A stretch of DNA of 64,000 nt from Paenibacillus massiliensis subsp. panacisoli DSM 21345 (GCF_000426545.1 NZ_AUFO01000007.1:248001-312000), one strand, 5' to 3'; counted from the first letter of the stretch, positions 46,889 through 57,824 are shown. The notes: generated by a model from the sequence alone, not told the origin. Program-made: numbers and translations.

Positions 46889-48991
46889 TTAGGACTTAGC
46901 AGGCTCCTCGGCTGTCAGCACAGCTTTACGGGATAGATTCACGCGCCCTTGCTGATCAATCTCGGTCACCTTCACGGTAATAGTATCACCGATCGCTACT
47001 ACATCCTCAACCTTGCCGACACGCTCAGTAGAGAGCTGTGAAATGTGCACAAGGCCATCCTTACCAGGCAGGATTTCTACAAACGCACCGAACTTCTCGA
47101 TTCGCTTAACAGTTCCTACATAGATCTCGCCAACAACCACTTCGCGAACAATACCTTCAATGATAGAACGCGCTTTTTCATTCATTTCCTGATTGGAGGA
47201 AGCGATGAACACACGGCCATCCTGTTCGATATCGATCTTGACGCCAGTCTCTTCGATGATCTTGTTAATGATCTTACCACCTGCGCCGATTACATCACGG
47301 ATCTTGTCCGGATTAATGAACATCGTGATAATCTTTGGTGCATATTGTGACAAAGTCGCTCTTGGAGCCTGGATAGCCTCCATCATCTTGCTCAAAATGA
47401 ACAAGCGGCCTTCCTTCGCCTGGGTCAATGCATCCTGCAAAATGGTACGGTCGATTCCATCGATCTTGATATCCATCTGGATCGCCGTTACTCCTTCAGC
47501 AGTACCAGCTACCTTGAAGTCCATATCCCCGAGATGATCCTCCATACCCTGAATATCTGTCAGAATGGAGACATGCTCCTGATCCTTGATCAGACCCATA
47601 GCTACACCAGCCACTGGCGCCTTGATCGGCACACCTGCATCCATCATTGCCAGCGTGCTTGCACAAATGCTAGCCTGTGAAGTTGAACCGTTGGATTCAA
47701 TAACCTCAGATACCAGACGAATCGTGTACGGGAATTCCTCTTCCGAAGGAATAACCTTGGATAGAGCGCGCTCACCAAGAGCACCATGCCCGATCTCACG
47801 CCGACCTGGAGCACGAAGCGGACGAGCTTCACCCACGCTGAACGGAGGGAAATTGTAATGATGCATGAAGCGTTTGGTTTCTTCCAGAGAGATCCCGTCC
47901 AGAATCTGTACATCTCCCAGAGCACCAAGAGTACATACGCTAAGCGCTTGTGTCTGACCGCGCGTGAACAGACCGGAGCCATGCGTACGCGGAAGCAGAC
48001 CTGTGTCAGATTCGATTGGACGAATTTCGTCCAGCTTACGACCATCTGGTCTTACCTTATCATGGGTAATCAGACGGCGTACCTCTTCCTTCACAATGTC
48101 ATAGAGCACTTCATTCACGTCTTTCATGAATTCCGGTGTATCTATGTATTTCTCTTCAAAATGAGCCACAGTCTCCGCATTGATCGCATCAATCGCGTCC
48201 TGGCGAGCATGCTTCTCAGCAATGCTTACAGCCTCAACCAGTCGTGCAGCAGCATATTCACGTACTTCCTTGTTAACGGACTCGTCTACCGCATGCAGCT
48301 TGACTTCCATTTTTTCCTTACCAGCAATCTTCACAAGCTCTTCAATGGTAGCTACAATATTCTTGATCTCGTCGTGCCCGAACATGATTGCTTCCAGCAT
48401 CGTCTCTTCAGGAATCTCATTGGCTTCTGCCTCTACCATCATGATAGCGTCCTTCGTACCTGCAACCACAACATACAGATCACTTACGTTCTGCTGTTCA
48501 ATGGTTGGGTTAATCACGAATTGGCCGTCAATACGTCCTACAGCCACTCCACCAATCGGTCCGTTGAAAGGAACGTCCGAAATACTGAGGGCAGCAGAAG
48601 TACCGATCATAGCAGCAATTTGAGGCTCACAGTCCTGATCCACACTCATGACCAGATTTAATACCTGTACATCATTTCGGAAGCCTTCTGGGAACAGTGG
48701 ACGAATCGGACGGTCTGTCAGCCGGCTGGCCAGAATAGCCTTCTCGCTCGGACGACCCTCTCTTTTAATGAATCCACCAGGTATTTTACCAACAGCATAC
48801 AGTCTCTCTTCATAGTTCACAGTGAGTGGGAAAAAGTCCAAATCCTTAGGCCCACTGGATGCTGTAACTGTACACAATACCGCTGTGTCACCATATCGAA
48901 CCATAACTGCTGCATTTGCCTGCTTAGCCAGTCGGCCTGTCTCCAGGACCAGCTTTCTTCCGCCAAGCTGCATCTCAACTTGTTGTTGCAT
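46889..48991 (-). CDS. pnp: Polyribonucleotide nucleotidyltransferase (PNPase)
   Basis: The 700-residue 3'-to-5' phosphorolytic exoribonuclease has two RNase PH cores (about 1-230 and 310-540), a helical domain between them, a KH domain (about 555-615: [20 protein letters not shown]) and an S1 domain (about 620-690). The ATG at 48991 follows GGAGG by six bases; the frame is open for 20 more codons that are not conserved. It degrades mRNA with RNase J and Y and also acts in DNA repair. Confidence 0.97.
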   Translation of the reverse strand: MQQQVEMQLGGRKLVLETGRLAKQANAAVMVRYGDTAVLCTVTASSGPKDLDFFPLTVNYEERLYAVGKIPGGFIKREGRPSEKAILASRLTDRPIRPLFPEGFRNDVQVLNLVMSVDQDCEPQIAAMIGTSAALSISDVPFNGPIGGVAVGRIDGQFVINPTIEQQNVSDLYVVVAGTKDAIMMVEAEANEIPEETMLEAIMFGHDEIKNIVATIEELVKIAGKEKMEVKLHAVDESVNKEVREYAAARLVEAVSIAEKHARQDAIDAINAETVAHFEEKYIDTPEFMKDVNEVLYDIVKEEVRRLITHDKVRPDGRKLDEIRPIESDTGLLPRTHGSGLFTRGQTQALSVCTLGALGDVQILDGISLEETKRFMHHYNFPPFSVGEARPLRAPGRREIGHGALGERALSKVIPSEEEFPYTIRLVSEVIESNGSTSQASICASTLAMMDAGVPIKAPVAGVAMGLIKDQEHVSILTDIQGMEDHLGDMDFKVAGTAEGVTAIQMDIKIDGIDRTILQDALTQAKEGRLFILSKMMEAIQAPRATLSQYAPKIITMFINPDKIRDVIGAGGKIINKIIEETGVKIDIEQDGRVFIASSNQEMNEKARSIIEGIVREVVVGEIYVGTVKRIEKFGAFVEILPGKDGLVHISQLSTERVGKVEDVVAIGDTITVKVTEIDQQGRVNLSRKAVLTAEEPAKS

Positions 48992-49040
48992 GGGATCCCT
49001 CCATTCTTCAAAATAGTTACTTCGGCATAAAACAAGTATT

Positions 49041-49195
49041 TCCTGCTTCACGCGTATTCATAATGGATGCAAGCCACTCATTTCAAATGTATTGGATTGT
49101 ATCCATAACTCAAATCATTTATATTAAGAAATCTTCAATGAACATACTGCATTGCAGTGAAAAGCTTGTCCATTTATAAATTCGATCATCTTAAA
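49041..49195 (-). repeat. Possible degenerate fourth intergenic element (D), before pnp
   Basis: Next to the rpsO terminator the minus strand reads TTAAGATGATCGAATTTATA, resembling the first part of copies A-C, and ends with ATGAATACGCG, resembling the GTGAATACGACG of copy C. The middle does not align. It covers most of the gap 48992-49281. Confidence 0.25.
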
Positions 49196-49262
49196 AAATA
49201 ACCTGGCTGCTGTCCGCAGTCGCCTCCTAAGGGACAAGCGGTGAACAACCAGGTTGTTTTTT
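49193..49262. terminator. Bidirectional terminator after rpsO
   Basis: AACCTGG and CCAGGTT form the base of a long hairpin containing an inner GTCC/GGAC. Six A on the left give the minus-strand T-run and seven T lie on the right. Confidence 0.8.
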
Positions 49263-49281
49263 TGGATAGCTTATCTAAAAA

Positions 49282-49551
49282 TTAACGACGCAATCCAAGT
49301 CTTTCGATCAACGCGCTGTAACGTTTAACGTCAGTCTTCTTCAAGTAAGCCAAAAGCTTACGACGTTGACCAACCATTTTCAGCAATCCACGACGGGAGT
49401 GATGATCTTTCTTGTGCGAACGAAAGTGGCTTTGCAAGTTAACAATGTTCTCCGTAAGGATCGCGATTTGTACCTCTGCAGAACCAGTGTCGGATTCATG
49501 AGTTTTGTACTCACCAATCAATTGTTGTTTGCGCTCTTGAGTCAATGCCAT
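49282..49551 (-). CDS. rpsO: Ribosomal protein S15
   Basis: The 89-residue protein ([20 protein letters not shown], ending in LIERLGLRR) is full length. GAAGGAGGTGA precedes the ATG at 49551. It binds 16S rRNA at the central domain junction. The roughly 95-base leader between promoter and ATG has several short complementary segments (GTTG/CAAC, GAACC/GGTTTC), compatible with the S15 autoregulatory leaders known in other Firmicutes, though I could not assign a specific fold. Confidence 0.98.
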   Translation of the reverse strand: MALTQERKQQLIGEYKTHESDTGSAEVQIAILTENIVNLQSHFRSHKKDHHSRRGLLKMVGQRRKLLAYLKKTDVKRYSALIERLGLRR

Positions 49552-49651
49552 TCTGTTCACCTCCTTCATTATAATCGCCATTAGCCTCGTAACCGCCGGT
49601 GAGAGCGAGAAACCAAGCCAAGGTTCAGTGTTGCTTGACACAACATAAAAC

Positions 49652-49681
49652 AGTATAGCACACCAGCATGTCCTATGTAAA
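49652..49681 (-). promoter_or_regulatory. Sigma-A promoter of rpsO
   Basis: On the minus strand TTTACA (49676-49681) and TATACT (49652-49657) are 18 bases apart. The start codon lies about 100 bases downstream. Confidence 0.7.
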
Positions 49682-49712
49682 TCATGGAATGCTGTTTTGC
49701 ATGAATTTACAT

Positions 49713-50660
49713 CTATTCAGCTGAGGAGAGCAATTGGCGTGCTGTGTCCGCATCATGGCCAATCTGAGCCACCAGTTCATCCACAGAAGCAAATTTCCGT
49801 TCAGGTCTTATGTAATAGTACAAATCAACCTTCACCTGCTCGCCGTAAATATCCTCCGCAAAGTCAAACAAGTGTACCTCAAAGGAAGGTCGAGTTACTC
49901 CATCATGGAAGGTAGGCTTCACGCCCACATTCATTACCCCGCTGTACACCGCGTCCCGTACATGAGCTTTCACAGCATACACGCCCTTGGTCGGCATTAC
50001 AAATTTATCCTCTAGCTGCAAATTCGCTGTCGGAAAACCAATCGTCCGTCCGCGCTTCTCACCGTCCGCTACGATTCCACGTACTCGGTATGGACGTCCC
50101 AGCCAGCTACGTGCTCTTGCAAAGTCTCCGTCCTGAAGTGCACGACGAATACCCGAGCTACTGACCTTCTCTCCATTCAGCTCATAAGGAGGGACCGTCT
50201 CAACCTGCATTTCTTGCCCGCCCAACTCACGTAGCAGGGCTTCATTGCCTTCACCGCGATATCCGAAGCGGAAATCAAATCCAACTACGGCCTGCTTGAC
50301 CTGAAGCGGGAGCAACAATTGCTGTACGAAGTCAGATGGGGATACCTGCGAGAATTCCGGATTGAATTCCACAATATATAGAATATCCACTCCCATGGAT
50401 TCCAGCACCTCCTGCTTCTCAACAAGTGGCGTAAGGTAGCCTTCGTAATCTCCCTTCTTCATTACTTCCTTCGGATGTGGGTAGAAAGTCATTACGGCAA
50501 CGGGATATTCATGTTTCTGGCCGAATGCAATCGCATTGCGGATCACACTGGCATGTCCCATATGAAGGCCGTCAAATTGGCCAATAGCCATCACCTGCGG
50601 ACGTCCCCATGTCTGCAGTAGCTCCGGTAAAATTGGGTACGACAGTGATACGGTTATCAT
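49713..50660 (-). CDS. ribF: Bifunctional riboflavin kinase / FAD synthetase
   Basis: The 315-residue enzyme has an N-terminal nucleotidyltransferase domain (about 15-185) with [14 protein letters not shown] and SSSGIRRAL, and a C-terminal flavokinase barrel (about 190-310) with [11 protein letters not shown]. It converts riboflavin to FMN and FAD. AGGTGA precedes the ATG. It is the last gene of the rimP-nusA-infB-truB operon. Confidence 0.96.
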   Translation of the reverse strand: MITVSLSYPILPELLQTWGRPQVMAIGQFDGLHMGHASVIRNAIAFGQKHEYPVAVMTFYPHPKEVMKKGDYEGYLTPLVEKQEVLESMGVDILYIVEFNPEFSQVSPSDFVQQLLLPLQVKQAVVGFDFRFGYRGEGNEALLRELGGQEMQVETVPPYELNGEKVSSSGIRRALQDGDFARARSWLGRPYRVRGIVADGEKRGRTIGFPTANLQLEDKFVMPTKGVYAVKAHVRDAVYSGVMNVGVKPTFHDGVTRPSFEVHLFDFAEDIYGEQVKVDLYYYIRPERKFASVDELVAQIGHDADTARQLLSSAE

Positions 50661-50707
50661 ATGATTTCACCTGCAATTCATCTTCGATTTCACGGGAGCC
50701 CGTGCAT

Positions 50708-51631
50708 CTATCCATTGCCTGGAAGAAATACCTTCACTGGTGCAATAGCACTCGACGATTCTTCACGCTTGTAGATTCCTAGAAACTGTCCATTCTCCCG
50801 ATAAAGACGAATCGGTTGATCTGTACTTACAGGAGGATGAACTACAGTGAAGGACAGACGCTGTCCCTGTAATGCTGCTGTCGCCTTGGCTTCCTCAACA
50901 GTATGTGAGGCTAAGAAGGATATCGCCTCATCCACAGGAATCAGATATTTATCCAGGGTCCCATCTGCAGCATACTGCTCAATCTGCTCCAGCGTCAAGC
51001 AACGATCGAGAGGAATCCCTGCCGACATCGTACGCTGAAGCTCTACCATCGTAGCTGGCAATCCAAGCGCTTGTCCAATGTCTACACATAGGGTTCGGAT
51101 ATAGGTTCCCTTCGAGCATAGTACGCGGAAGGTAATATCCGTAAAGGAGTCATGATGCACACACTCCGTCATTTCGATCTCATGTATAGTTACCTGGCGA
51201 CTCTTTCGCTCAACGGTCTTTCCCTCACGAGCCAGCTCATACAATCTCTTGCCATCAACCTTAACGGCAGAGTACATTGGCGGCACCTGAGAAATGGTTC
51301 CTATGAACTGCTCCAGAACCGCCTTGGCTTCCTCCAAAGTCACATGACTACCATCTGCTTGCTCCAGAACGGTTCCCGTCAGATCTTCCGTATCTGTCGA
51401 GATACCAAGGCGTAGCGTGGCTCGATATTCCTTGGGCTGCTCCTGTACATATTCGACGACACGCGTAGCTTTGCCCAAGCACAAGGGCAGTACGCCTGTC
51501 ACCTGTGGGTCCAGCGTCCCTGTGTGTCCGATACGCTTCATACGCAGCAATCTGCGAGTCTTGGCAACGACGTCATGAGAAGTGAAGCCCGCTGGCTTGT
51601 ATACAGGTAGTATTCCTTCCCAGTGGCTCAT
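50708..51631 (-). CDS. truB: tRNA pseudouridine(55) synthase
   Basis: The 307-residue enzyme contains GILPVYKPAGFTSHDVV and catalytic D41 in HTGTLDPQVTGVL, with CSKGTYIRTLCVDIGQALG later. It makes pseudouridine 55 in the T-loop of tRNAs. Its start overlaps the nrnA stop by four bases and AGGAG lies within the nrnA end. Confidence 0.97.
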   Translation of the reverse strand: MSHWEGILPVYKPAGFTSHDVVAKTRRLLRMKRIGHTGTLDPQVTGVLPLCLGKATRVVEYVQEQPKEYRATLRLGISTDTEDLTGTVLEQADGSHVTLEEAKAVLEQFIGTISQVPPMYSAVKVDGKRLYELAREGKTVERKSRQVTIHEIEMTECVHHDSFTDITFRVLCSKGTYIRTLCVDIGQALGLPATMVELQRTMSAGIPLDRCLTLEQIEQYAADGTLDKYLIPVDEAISFLASHTVEEAKATAALQGQRLSFTVVHPPVSTDQPIRLYRENGQFLGIYKREESSSAIAPVKVFLPGNG

Positions 51632-52605
51632 AGCATCTCCTTCGCCTTCATAACAATCTGGTTCATCGCCTGCTCCAGCGAGTCCTCGATACGACAGCCA
51701 GCGGCACGTACATGCCCCCCGCCACCGAAGCTCTGAGCCAGAGCCGCAACATCGACATGACCCGCAGAACGAAGACTGACCTTGACAGACTGCTCTTCTA
51801 CTTTCTTGAATAGAATACCGACTTCCACACCCTCGATATTTAGCGCATAGTTCACAATGCCCTCAAGGTCTTCATTAATAGCACCACAGGCAGCCATCGC
51901 TTCCGGCGTTACATAGACCCAAGCAATTTTACCATCATCCGTCATGGACAACGTCTGCAGTGTATTCGTTAGAATCCTGAACTGGGATCGGGTCAGCCGC
52001 TCCAGAAGCATTTCTGACAAGCCTGGGCCATCCACTCCGTAAGTCAGCAGCTTCGACGCAATAGCCATAACCTTCGGCGTAGTATTGGAGTAGCGGAATC
52101 CGCCTGTATCCGTCAACAGCCCGGTATACATAGCTGTAGCGACGTTAACATCCAGTTCCAGATCAAACTGCTCCAGTAGATCAAACAGGATCTCAGCCGT
52201 TGCCGCTGCATCCGTCTTGATGAGGTTCACGACACCATATCCGTTATTGGTCGGATGATGATCGATGTTCAAAATAAGGGCATCCTCCGCAAAATACTGC
52301 TCGGTTAGTCCAACCCGTCGGTAATCAGCACAATCGACTGCAATGACCCGGCTATACTTCCGTTCAGGTGGCTGAGCCGACAAATCATGTATTTGATCGG
52401 CGTTCCACAAGAAGCGCATTCGCTGCGGAATCGGTCCCTCATTCAGCATTGTGAATTTTTTGCCCAGACATGAGAGAAGCCAGCCCACCGTTAAGGTGGA
52501 GCTGACTGCATCTCCGTCAGGCTGTACATGCGACACGATCAGGTAATCATCATGCTCCATCAGAAATTCCTTTCCTAGTTGAAGCGCCTGTTCATAAGTG
52601 TGCAT
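51628..52605 (-). CDS. nrnA: DHH/DHHA1 phosphoesterase, NrnA type
   Basis: The 325-residue protein has the DHH motifs: VQPDGDAVSST near 32, VDCAD, and NIDHHPTNNGYG, plus GGGGHVRAAGC in DHHA1. NrnA degrades nano-RNA oligonucleotides and dephosphorylates pAp. AAGGAG precedes the ATG at 52605. In B. subtilis the gene (ytqI) is elsewhere; here it is embedded between rbfA and truB, as in many other Firmicutes. Confidence 0.94.
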   Translation of the reverse strand: MHTYEQALQLGKEFLMEHDDYLIVSHVQPDGDAVSSTLTVGWLLSCLGKKFTMLNEGPIPQRMRFLWNADQIHDLSAQPPERKYSRVIAVDCADYRRVGLTEQYFAEDALILNIDHHPTNNGYGVVNLIKTDAAATAEILFDLLEQFDLELDVNVATAMYTGLLTDTGGFRYSNTTPKVMAIASKLLTYGVDGPGLSEMLLERLTRSQFRILTNTLQTLSMTDDGKIAWVYVTPEAMAACGAINEDLEGIVNYALNIEGVEVGILFKKVEEQSVKVSLRSAGHVDVAALAQSFGGGGHVRAAGCRIEDSLEQAMNQIVMKAKEML

Positions 52606-52627
52606 CGCCGTCTCCTTTACATTCAGT

Positions 52628-52981
52628 TCAAGATTGTTCTTCTTTCTCGATATCACTCAGCAGTCTCTCAATGCGGCTGCCGTAGGCGATGGACTCGTCG
52701 ATCTTGAAGATCAGCTCAGGCACATGACGAAGGCGGATACGTTTACCTACCTCCGAGCGAAGAAATCCGCTTGCCTTCTCGAGCCCCTTCAGAGACCCCT
52801 GCTTCTGTTCCTCATCACCCAACACACTCAGATATACTTTGGCCTGTGACAAATCGTTGGTTACCTCTACACCGGTTACTGTAATAAAGCCGATGCGTGG
52901 GTCCTTTAGTTCCGACTGAATTAAAAGACTCAGTTCCTTTTTGATTTGTTCACTGACTCGTCCCGTACGTATTTTAGCCAT
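52628..52981 (-). CDS. rbfA: Ribosome-binding factor A
   Basis: The 117-residue KH-like factor begins [20 protein letters not shown] and contains [24 protein letters not shown] split across the core strands. It assists maturation of the 16S 5' end in 30S assembly. It follows infB by 21 bases; the ylxP gene found there in Bacillus is missing. Confidence 0.96.
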   Translation of the reverse strand: MAKIRTGRVSEQIKKELSLLIQSELKDPRIGFITVTGVEVTNDLSQAKVYLSVLGDEEQKQGSLKGLEKASGFLRSEVGKRIRLRHVPELIFKIDESIAYGSRIERLLSDIEKEEQS

Positions 52982-53002
52982 GGATGTTCTACCTTTCTGC
53001 CC

Positions 53003-55507
53003 TTAGCGCTCCACGGTCTCCATGACGAAGGCTTCAATAACATCCAGTTCCTTCACATCATTGTAGCCGTCCAGAGTAATACCGCACTCGTAGCCTTGTG
53101 CAACTTCCTTGGCATCATCCTTGTAGCGTTTCAAGGAATCAATCTTGCCTTCGAAAATTACAATGCCGTCACGGATGAGACGCGCTTCTGCCGAGCGAGT
53201 AATTTTACCGGAGGTCACCATACAACCAGCAATCGTACCGACCTTGGTAACTTTAAATGTACTTCTTACTTCAGCATGCCCGATAATATTTTCTTTATAG
53301 ATTGGATCAAGCATTCCCTTCATGGCCTGCTCAATCTCTTCAATTACATTATAGATAACGCGATGCAGACGGATATCTACCTTCTCAGACTCAGCTGTAG
53401 CTTTCGCCTGATTATCCGGACGGACGTTGAAGCCGATAACGATCGCATTCGAAGCCGCCGCTAGAATAATATCCGATTCATTGATAGCACCCACGCCATT
53501 ATGAATAATCTTGACGCGAACACCTTCCACTTCGATCTTGTTCAAGGAGCCCTTAAGCGCCTCAACCGAGCCCTGCACGTCACCCTTAATAATGACGTTC
53601 AGATCCTTCATCTCGCCGTCCTTAATGTGCTGGAACAGGTCATCCAGGGTAACCCGAGTGTTGCTGCCCAGCTCGGACTGACGATGAGTAATAGCACGTC
53701 TGTCAGCGATCGCACGAGCTTTGCGCTCATCCTCGAACACCATGAACGGATCACCAGCCAGAGGCACCTCTGTCAGACCTGTAATTTCTACAGGCGTAGA
53801 CGGCCCGGCTTCCTTCAGACGACGACCCTTGTCGTTCACCATCGCACGCACACGACCGAAGCAGTTACCAGCTACGAACGCATCCCCGACTTTCAGCGTA
53901 CCGTTCTGCACCAAGATTCGCGCTACAGAACCGCGACCTTTGTCCAGCTCGGCTTCAATAATCGTACCACGAGCACGCTTGTTAGGGTTAGCCTTGTATT
54001 CATTGACCTCGGCTACCAGCAGGATCATCTCAAGCAGATCCTCCAGCCCCATGCGCTGCTTGGCAGACACGTTCACGAAGATCGTATCACCGCCCCACTC
54101 TTCAGGTACCAATTCATATTCAGTCAGCTCTTGCTTGACTTTATCCGGATTCGCATCCGGCTTGTCAATCTTGTTGACAGCCACAATGATCGGAAGACCT
54201 GCAGCCTTGGCGTGATTGATCGCCTCAACAGTTTGCGGCATGACACCGTCATCCGCTGCCACGACTATGATCGTCATGTCCGTTACTTGTGCACCACGGG
54301 CACGCATCGCTGTAAAGGCTTCGTGACCAGGCGTATCCAGGAAGGTGATCTTCTTGCTGTTGATCTCAACCTGGTAAGCACCAATATGCTGGGTGATCCC
54401 GCCAGCTTCTCCGCCAGTTACGTTCGTAGAACGAATCGCATCAAGCAAAGTCGTCTTACCATGGTCAACGTGACCCATAATGGTAACAACGGGTGGACGT
54501 GTAACCAGATTAGCTTCATCGTCAACCTCTTCTACAGTCTCGAAGCGGTCTTCTTCAACCGGAATCTTCACTTCAACCTCAACACCGAAATCGCCGGCAA
54601 GCAGCAAAATGGTGTCCATGTCAAGCTCTTGGTTGATTGTCGCCATTGTACCAAGGGTAATGAGCTTCTTGATTACCTCGGATGCATCCTTGTGGAGCAG
54701 CTTAGCAGTCTCGCCTACAGTCATCTCTCCACGCACAATAATCTTCTTAGGCGTGTTGTCGATCTTCTCGCGGCGCTCTTGCTGTTGGCCTCCACGACCT
54801 CGGTTATTGAACTTACCGCCTCGGTTATTGCCACCTTTGTTGCCACCACGGCTGTTGTTACGGTTGCCGCCCTGACGGTTGTCATCAAAACGGTTCTGTC
54901 CCGGACGGCCGCCACCGCTATTGTTGTTGCTGCGGTTGCCGCCACGATTATTGCCGCCTCCGCTTGAATTACTGCCCGAACCACTGCGTTCGGCTGTTCT
55001 TACTGGAGCTCCACCATCACGTTGTCCACCTTGCCCACCTTGTGGACGGCTATTAGCTGTGGCTGTACCTGCAGGGCGGTTGCCGCCTTGCGGACGAGGG
55101 GAGGATCCTGTATTACCTTGACTACCTTGGCGCGGTGCGCCACTGCGATTTGCATTCGACTGACTGCCTTGACTGCGGGAAGCACTTCTTTGACTTGAGT
55201 TTTGGTTTGAGTTTTGGTTTGGTTTATTATTCATACTTACCTGCTTTTCCTGTTGATTTTTGGACTGCTCTGTTTTCTGGGAACTGATCTGGGCAGCTCC
55301 GCTGTCACCAGGCTTCGCAGCACTGGATTTAATATCCTTGAAGAACTTTTCAACCTTGCTAACCGAATCGTTCTCCATTACACTCATGTGATTGTTAACG
55401 GGAATGTCCAGCCTTTTAAGGATGGTAATAATTTCTTTGCTGCTCATATTCAACGATTTGGCATATTCGTATACCCGCAATTTATCTTTGCTTTCCTGTT
55501 TACTCAA
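53003..55507 (-). CDS. infB: Translation initiation factor IF-2
   Basis: The 834-residue GTPase has an IF2-N subdomain (about 5-55), a long disordered Asn/Gly/Arg/Gln region (about 75-265) with RGG-like stretches, a second IF2-N domain (about 265-320), the G domain with [10 protein letters not shown] from about residue 346, and C-terminal domains that bind fMet-tRNA. A TTG at 55507 is used, nine bases after GGAGG. Met92 ([10 protein letters not shown]) has a weak AGGTAAG before it and could start a shorter isoform. Confidence 0.96.
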   Translation of the reverse strand: MSKQESKDKLRVYEYAKSLNMSSKEIITILKRLDIPVNNHMSVMENDSVSKVEKFFKDIKSSAAKPGDSGAAQISSQKTEQSKNQQEKQVSMNNKPNQNSNQNSSQRSASRSQGSQSNANRSGAPRQGSQGNTGSSPRPQGGNRPAGTATANSRPQGGQGGQRDGGAPVRTAERSGSGSNSSGGGNNRGGNRSNNNSGGGRPGQNRFDDNRQGGNRNNSRGGNKGGNNRGGKFNNRGRGGQQQERREKIDNTPKKIIVRGEMTVGETAKLLHKDASEVIKKLITLGTMATINQELDMDTILLLAGDFGVEVEVKIPVEEDRFETVEEVDDEANLVTRPPVVTIMGHVDHGKTTLLDAIRSTNVTGGEAGGITQHIGAYQVEINSKKITFLDTPGHEAFTAMRARGAQVTDMTIIVVAADDGVMPQTVEAINHAKAAGLPIIVAVNKIDKPDANPDKVKQELTEYELVPEEWGGDTIFVNVSAKQRMGLEDLLEMILLVAEVNEYKANPNKRARGTIIEAELDKGRGSVARILVQNGTLKVGDAFVAGNCFGRVRAMVNDKGRRLKEAGPSTPVEITGLTEVPLAGDPFMVFEDERKARAIADRRAITHRQSELGSNTRVTLDDLFQHIKDGEMKDLNVIIKGDVQGSVEALKGSLNKIEVEGVRVKIIHNGVGAINESDIILAAASNAIVIGFNVRPDNQAKATAESEKVDIRLHRVIYNVIEEIEQAMKGMLDPIYKENIIGHAEVRSTFKVTKVGTIAGCMVTSGKITRSAEARLIRDGIVIFEGKIDSLKRYKDDAKEVAQGYECGITLDGYNDVKELDVIEAFVMETVER

Positions 55508-55829
55508 TATACTCCACCTCCGACATGATCCCAGCATGTTTTACGATCAGCTTCGCGAACCCTTGATCCAGAACTGCCAGCACCACCCGTTCAGGCTTGC
55601 CGACACTATTCCCCAAGCTTTCCCGGTCAAATCCTATCAGTAGAGGAATGTTGTAAGACCCGCATTTATCACGGAATTTTTTTTGAGTATTCTCTGAAGC
55701 ATCTTTAGCAAGGATGACCAGCTTGGCTTCGGAAGAGCGGACAGCCTTTAGCACGATTTCATCGCCGGTTGCCAATTGACCTGCCCTCATCGCGAGCCCT
55801 ATATTAGACAGTGCTTTATTCATCATCAT
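55500..55829 (-). CDS. ylxQ: YlxQ, L7Ae-family RNA-binding protein
   Basis: The 109-residue protein has the L7Ae/L30e fold ([29 protein letters not shown]). L7Ae-type proteins bind kink-turn RNA. Three ATG codons occur in a row at the start (55829, 55826, 55823); the first is listed. It overlaps rnpM by 14 bases and infB by 8, indicating tight coupling within the operon. Confidence 0.92.
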   Translation of the reverse strand: MMMNKALSNIGLAMRAGQLATGDEIVLKAVRSSEAKLVILAKDASENTQKKFRDKCGSYNIPLLIGFDRESLGNSVGKPERVVLAVLDQGFAKLIVKHAGIMSEVEYIE

Positions 55830-56127
55830 CAGCCCTGTGTTGTGCCGCTAGGAATTCTTCCTCGGCGGCAGCGAAATCACGAGCAAGCTGTTCGTGAATT
55901 TCCGGTTGTACTTGATGTTTGAGCGCCCGGTCCAGCGCTTTATTCTTCTGAGCCAGCTTAAAGCAAGCAGCCTTGCCGCACAAGTAGGCTCCGCGGCCTG
56001 ATTTTTTTCCGGTCAGATCAATCAGCACCTCATCTTCAGGGGTCTTGACGATGCGGATCAGCTGCTTTTTAGGCATCATTTCCTGACAAGCCACGCACTT
56101 GCGCAGTGGTATTTTTCTCTGTTTCAT
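55816..56127 (-). CDS. rnpM: YlxR/RnpM, RNase P-modulating protein
   Basis: The 103-residue protein starts MKQRKIPLRKCVACQEMMPK and has KKSGRGAYLCGKAACF, the YlxR signature. YlxR has been described as an RNA-binding modulator of RNase P. Its C-terminus is extended and acidic ([18 protein letters not shown]). The ATG at 56127 has a G-rich ribosome site. It follows nusA by 23 bases. Confidence 0.93.
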   Translation of the reverse strand: MKQRKIPLRKCVACQEMMPKKQLIRIVKTPEDEVLIDLTGKKSGRGAYLCGKAACFKLAQKNKALDRALKHQVQPEIHEQLARDFAAAEEEFLAAQHRADDDE

Positions 56128-56150
56128 GACCACACCCCCTCTAATTGCCA

Positions 56151-57248
56151 CTAATCGACGGATACGGAATCCTGATGCATTTCTCCATCGGATGTTCTCG
56201 GTCTGCCGAATTCCTCTTCCGCCTGCGTCTCACTCTTAATATCGATCTTCCATCCAGTGAGCTTGGCAGCCAGACGGGCATTTTGTCCTTTGATACCGAT
56301 CGCAAGGGAGAGCTGATAATCCGGTACGATTACTCGTGCCATCTTCTCTTCTTCAAACACCTGTACTTCCAGTACCTTGGATGGGCTGAGTGCATTTGCC
56401 ACATATTCATCCACATTATCAGAGAAGCGCACAATGTCAATCTTCTCACCACGCAGCTCGTTCACGATAGTCTGGACACGAGTCCCTCTCGGGCCGACAC
56501 AGGAGCCAACCGGATCGACTTCTGTATTTCTCGAATACACAGCAATTTTGGAGCGGAAGCCTGCTTCACGCGCAACGGAGCGAATCTCAACGACACCATC
56601 AAAGATCTCAGGCACCTCCAGCTCGAACAGGCGTTTGAGGAGGCCTGGATGCGAGCGAGACAGCATAATTTGCGGCCCCTTGGTGGTGTTCTCTACCTTA
56701 GTAATGTAAGCCTTGATTCGATCCAGATGATTGAACTTCTCGTTCGGCATGAGCTCGCCCAGCGGAAGCACAGCTTCTACCTTACCCAGATCCACATAAA
56801 TATTACGCAGATCCTGACGCTGCACCGTTCCAGTAACGATGTCCTCTTCTTTGTCTACGAAGGCATTGTAGATCAGACCACGCTCAGCTTCACGAATGCG
56901 CTGTGTGACAACCTGCTTGGCCGTCTGTGCTGCGATGCGTCCGAAATCACGCGGTGTAACTTCGATCTCTGCAATATCCTCCAGTTGGAAATGTGGGTTG
57001 ATTTCGCGGGCAGCTGGCAAAGAAATCTCCGTACGCGGGTCCAGCACCTCTTCCACAATCAACTTGCGGGCATACACCTTAATTACCCCAGTGTTACGGT
57101 TCATATCAACACGCACATTCTGAGCCGTATTAAAATTACGCTTGTAGCTGGAGATCAAAGCGGCCTCAATCGCCTCGAACAGAACATCCTTACTGATGCC
57201 CTTCTCTCTCTCCAATTCATTCATTGCTTCAATAAAATCCATACTCAT
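56151..57248 (-). CDS. nusA: Transcription termination/antitermination factor NusA
   Basis: The 365-residue factor has the N-terminal RNAP-binding domain (about 1-130), S1 (about 133-200) and two KH domains (about 225-345: VGSCVGPRGTRVQTIV; LSLAIGIKGQNARLAAKLTG). It lacks the C-terminal acidic repeats of proteobacterial NusA, as usual in Firmicutes. It modulates pausing and termination. GGGGGAG precedes the ATG. Confidence 0.97.
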   Translation of the reverse strand: MSMDFIEAMNELEREKGISKDVLFEAIEAALISSYKRNFNTAQNVRVDMNRNTGVIKVYARKLIVEEVLDPRTEISLPAAREINPHFQLEDIAEIEVTPRDFGRIAAQTAKQVVTQRIREAERGLIYNAFVDKEEDIVTGTVQRQDLRNIYVDLGKVEAVLPLGELMPNEKFNHLDRIKAYITKVENTTKGPQIMLSRSHPGLLKRLFELEVPEIFDGVVEIRSVAREAGFRSKIAVYSRNTEVDPVGSCVGPRGTRVQTIVNELRGEKIDIVRFSDNVDEYVANALSPSKVLEVQVFEEEKMARVIVPDYQLSLAIGIKGQNARLAAKLTGWKIDIKSETQAEEEFGRPRTSDGEMHQDSVSVD

Positions 57249-57362
57249 GGACTTGTTTCTCCCCCTTTCATATCATGGCGCCCTGCTATGAGAAAGCTTG
57301 CTGATACATCAAGGCCGCCTCTCACCGCAGGACTAAACAGTCATTCGTGTGTGTGTCAAGCA

Positions 57363-57824
57363 TTAAAATATGATCGCCAGTCTCGCTCCCGCTACCTTGG
57401 CATATGGCAATGTATACGTTTTGTTACCTATTTGAACCGTCAGCTCATCGTTCTCAAAGGAAACCAGCTTGCCTTCGAATTCCTTGAGACCGCTTATTGG
57501 TTCGTAGGTGGTCACAAACACATTTTTCCCAACGGCCTTGGCTACGTCCTGTGCCTTCTTCAGCGGACGCTCAGCTCCAGGAGAAGATACCTCCAGGAAA
57601 TAAGCATCAGAGACCGGATCATTCTCATCCAGCTTCTGACTGAGAAATTCACTGATCATACTGCAATCGTCCAGATCAATACCGCCATCCTTGTCAACGA
57701 AGACACGCAAAAACCAGTTGCTTCCTTCCTTGACATATTCGACATCGACCAGTTCGAAGCCATGCTCAAGTAAATAAGGTTGGACCATTTCTTCCACGAT
57801 AGATTTGATCTTTGGTGTGCTCAA
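57363..57824 (-). CDS. rimP: Ribosome maturation factor RimP
   Basis: The 153-residue protein includes YLLEHGFELVDVEYVKEG and YFLEVSSPGAERPL, signature RimP sequences, followed by an SH3-like C-terminal domain. It assists 30S assembly around S12. TTG start with GGAGG nine bases upstream. It is the first gene of the nusA-infB operon. Confidence 0.96.
   Translation of the reverse strand: MSTPKIKSIVEEMVQPYLLEHGFELVDVEYVKEGSNWFLRVFVDKDGGIDLDDCSMISEFLSQKLDENDPVSDAYFLEVSSPGAERPLKKAQDVAKAVGKNVFVTTYEPISGLKEFEGKLVSFENDELTVQIGNKTYTLPYAKVAGARLAIIF

Noticed and set aside
47786..48661. 291-codon plus-strand frame
   Set aside because: Entirely antisense to pnp with no supporting signals.
53501..54967. 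488-codon plus-strand frame
   Set aside because: It is antisense to infB over its full length, has no ribosome site, and its sequence reflects reverse-complement codon bias of the real gene.
56145..57773. 542-codon plus-strand frame
   Set aside because: Antisense to nusA and rimP, both clear families; no start signal and no recognisable domain.
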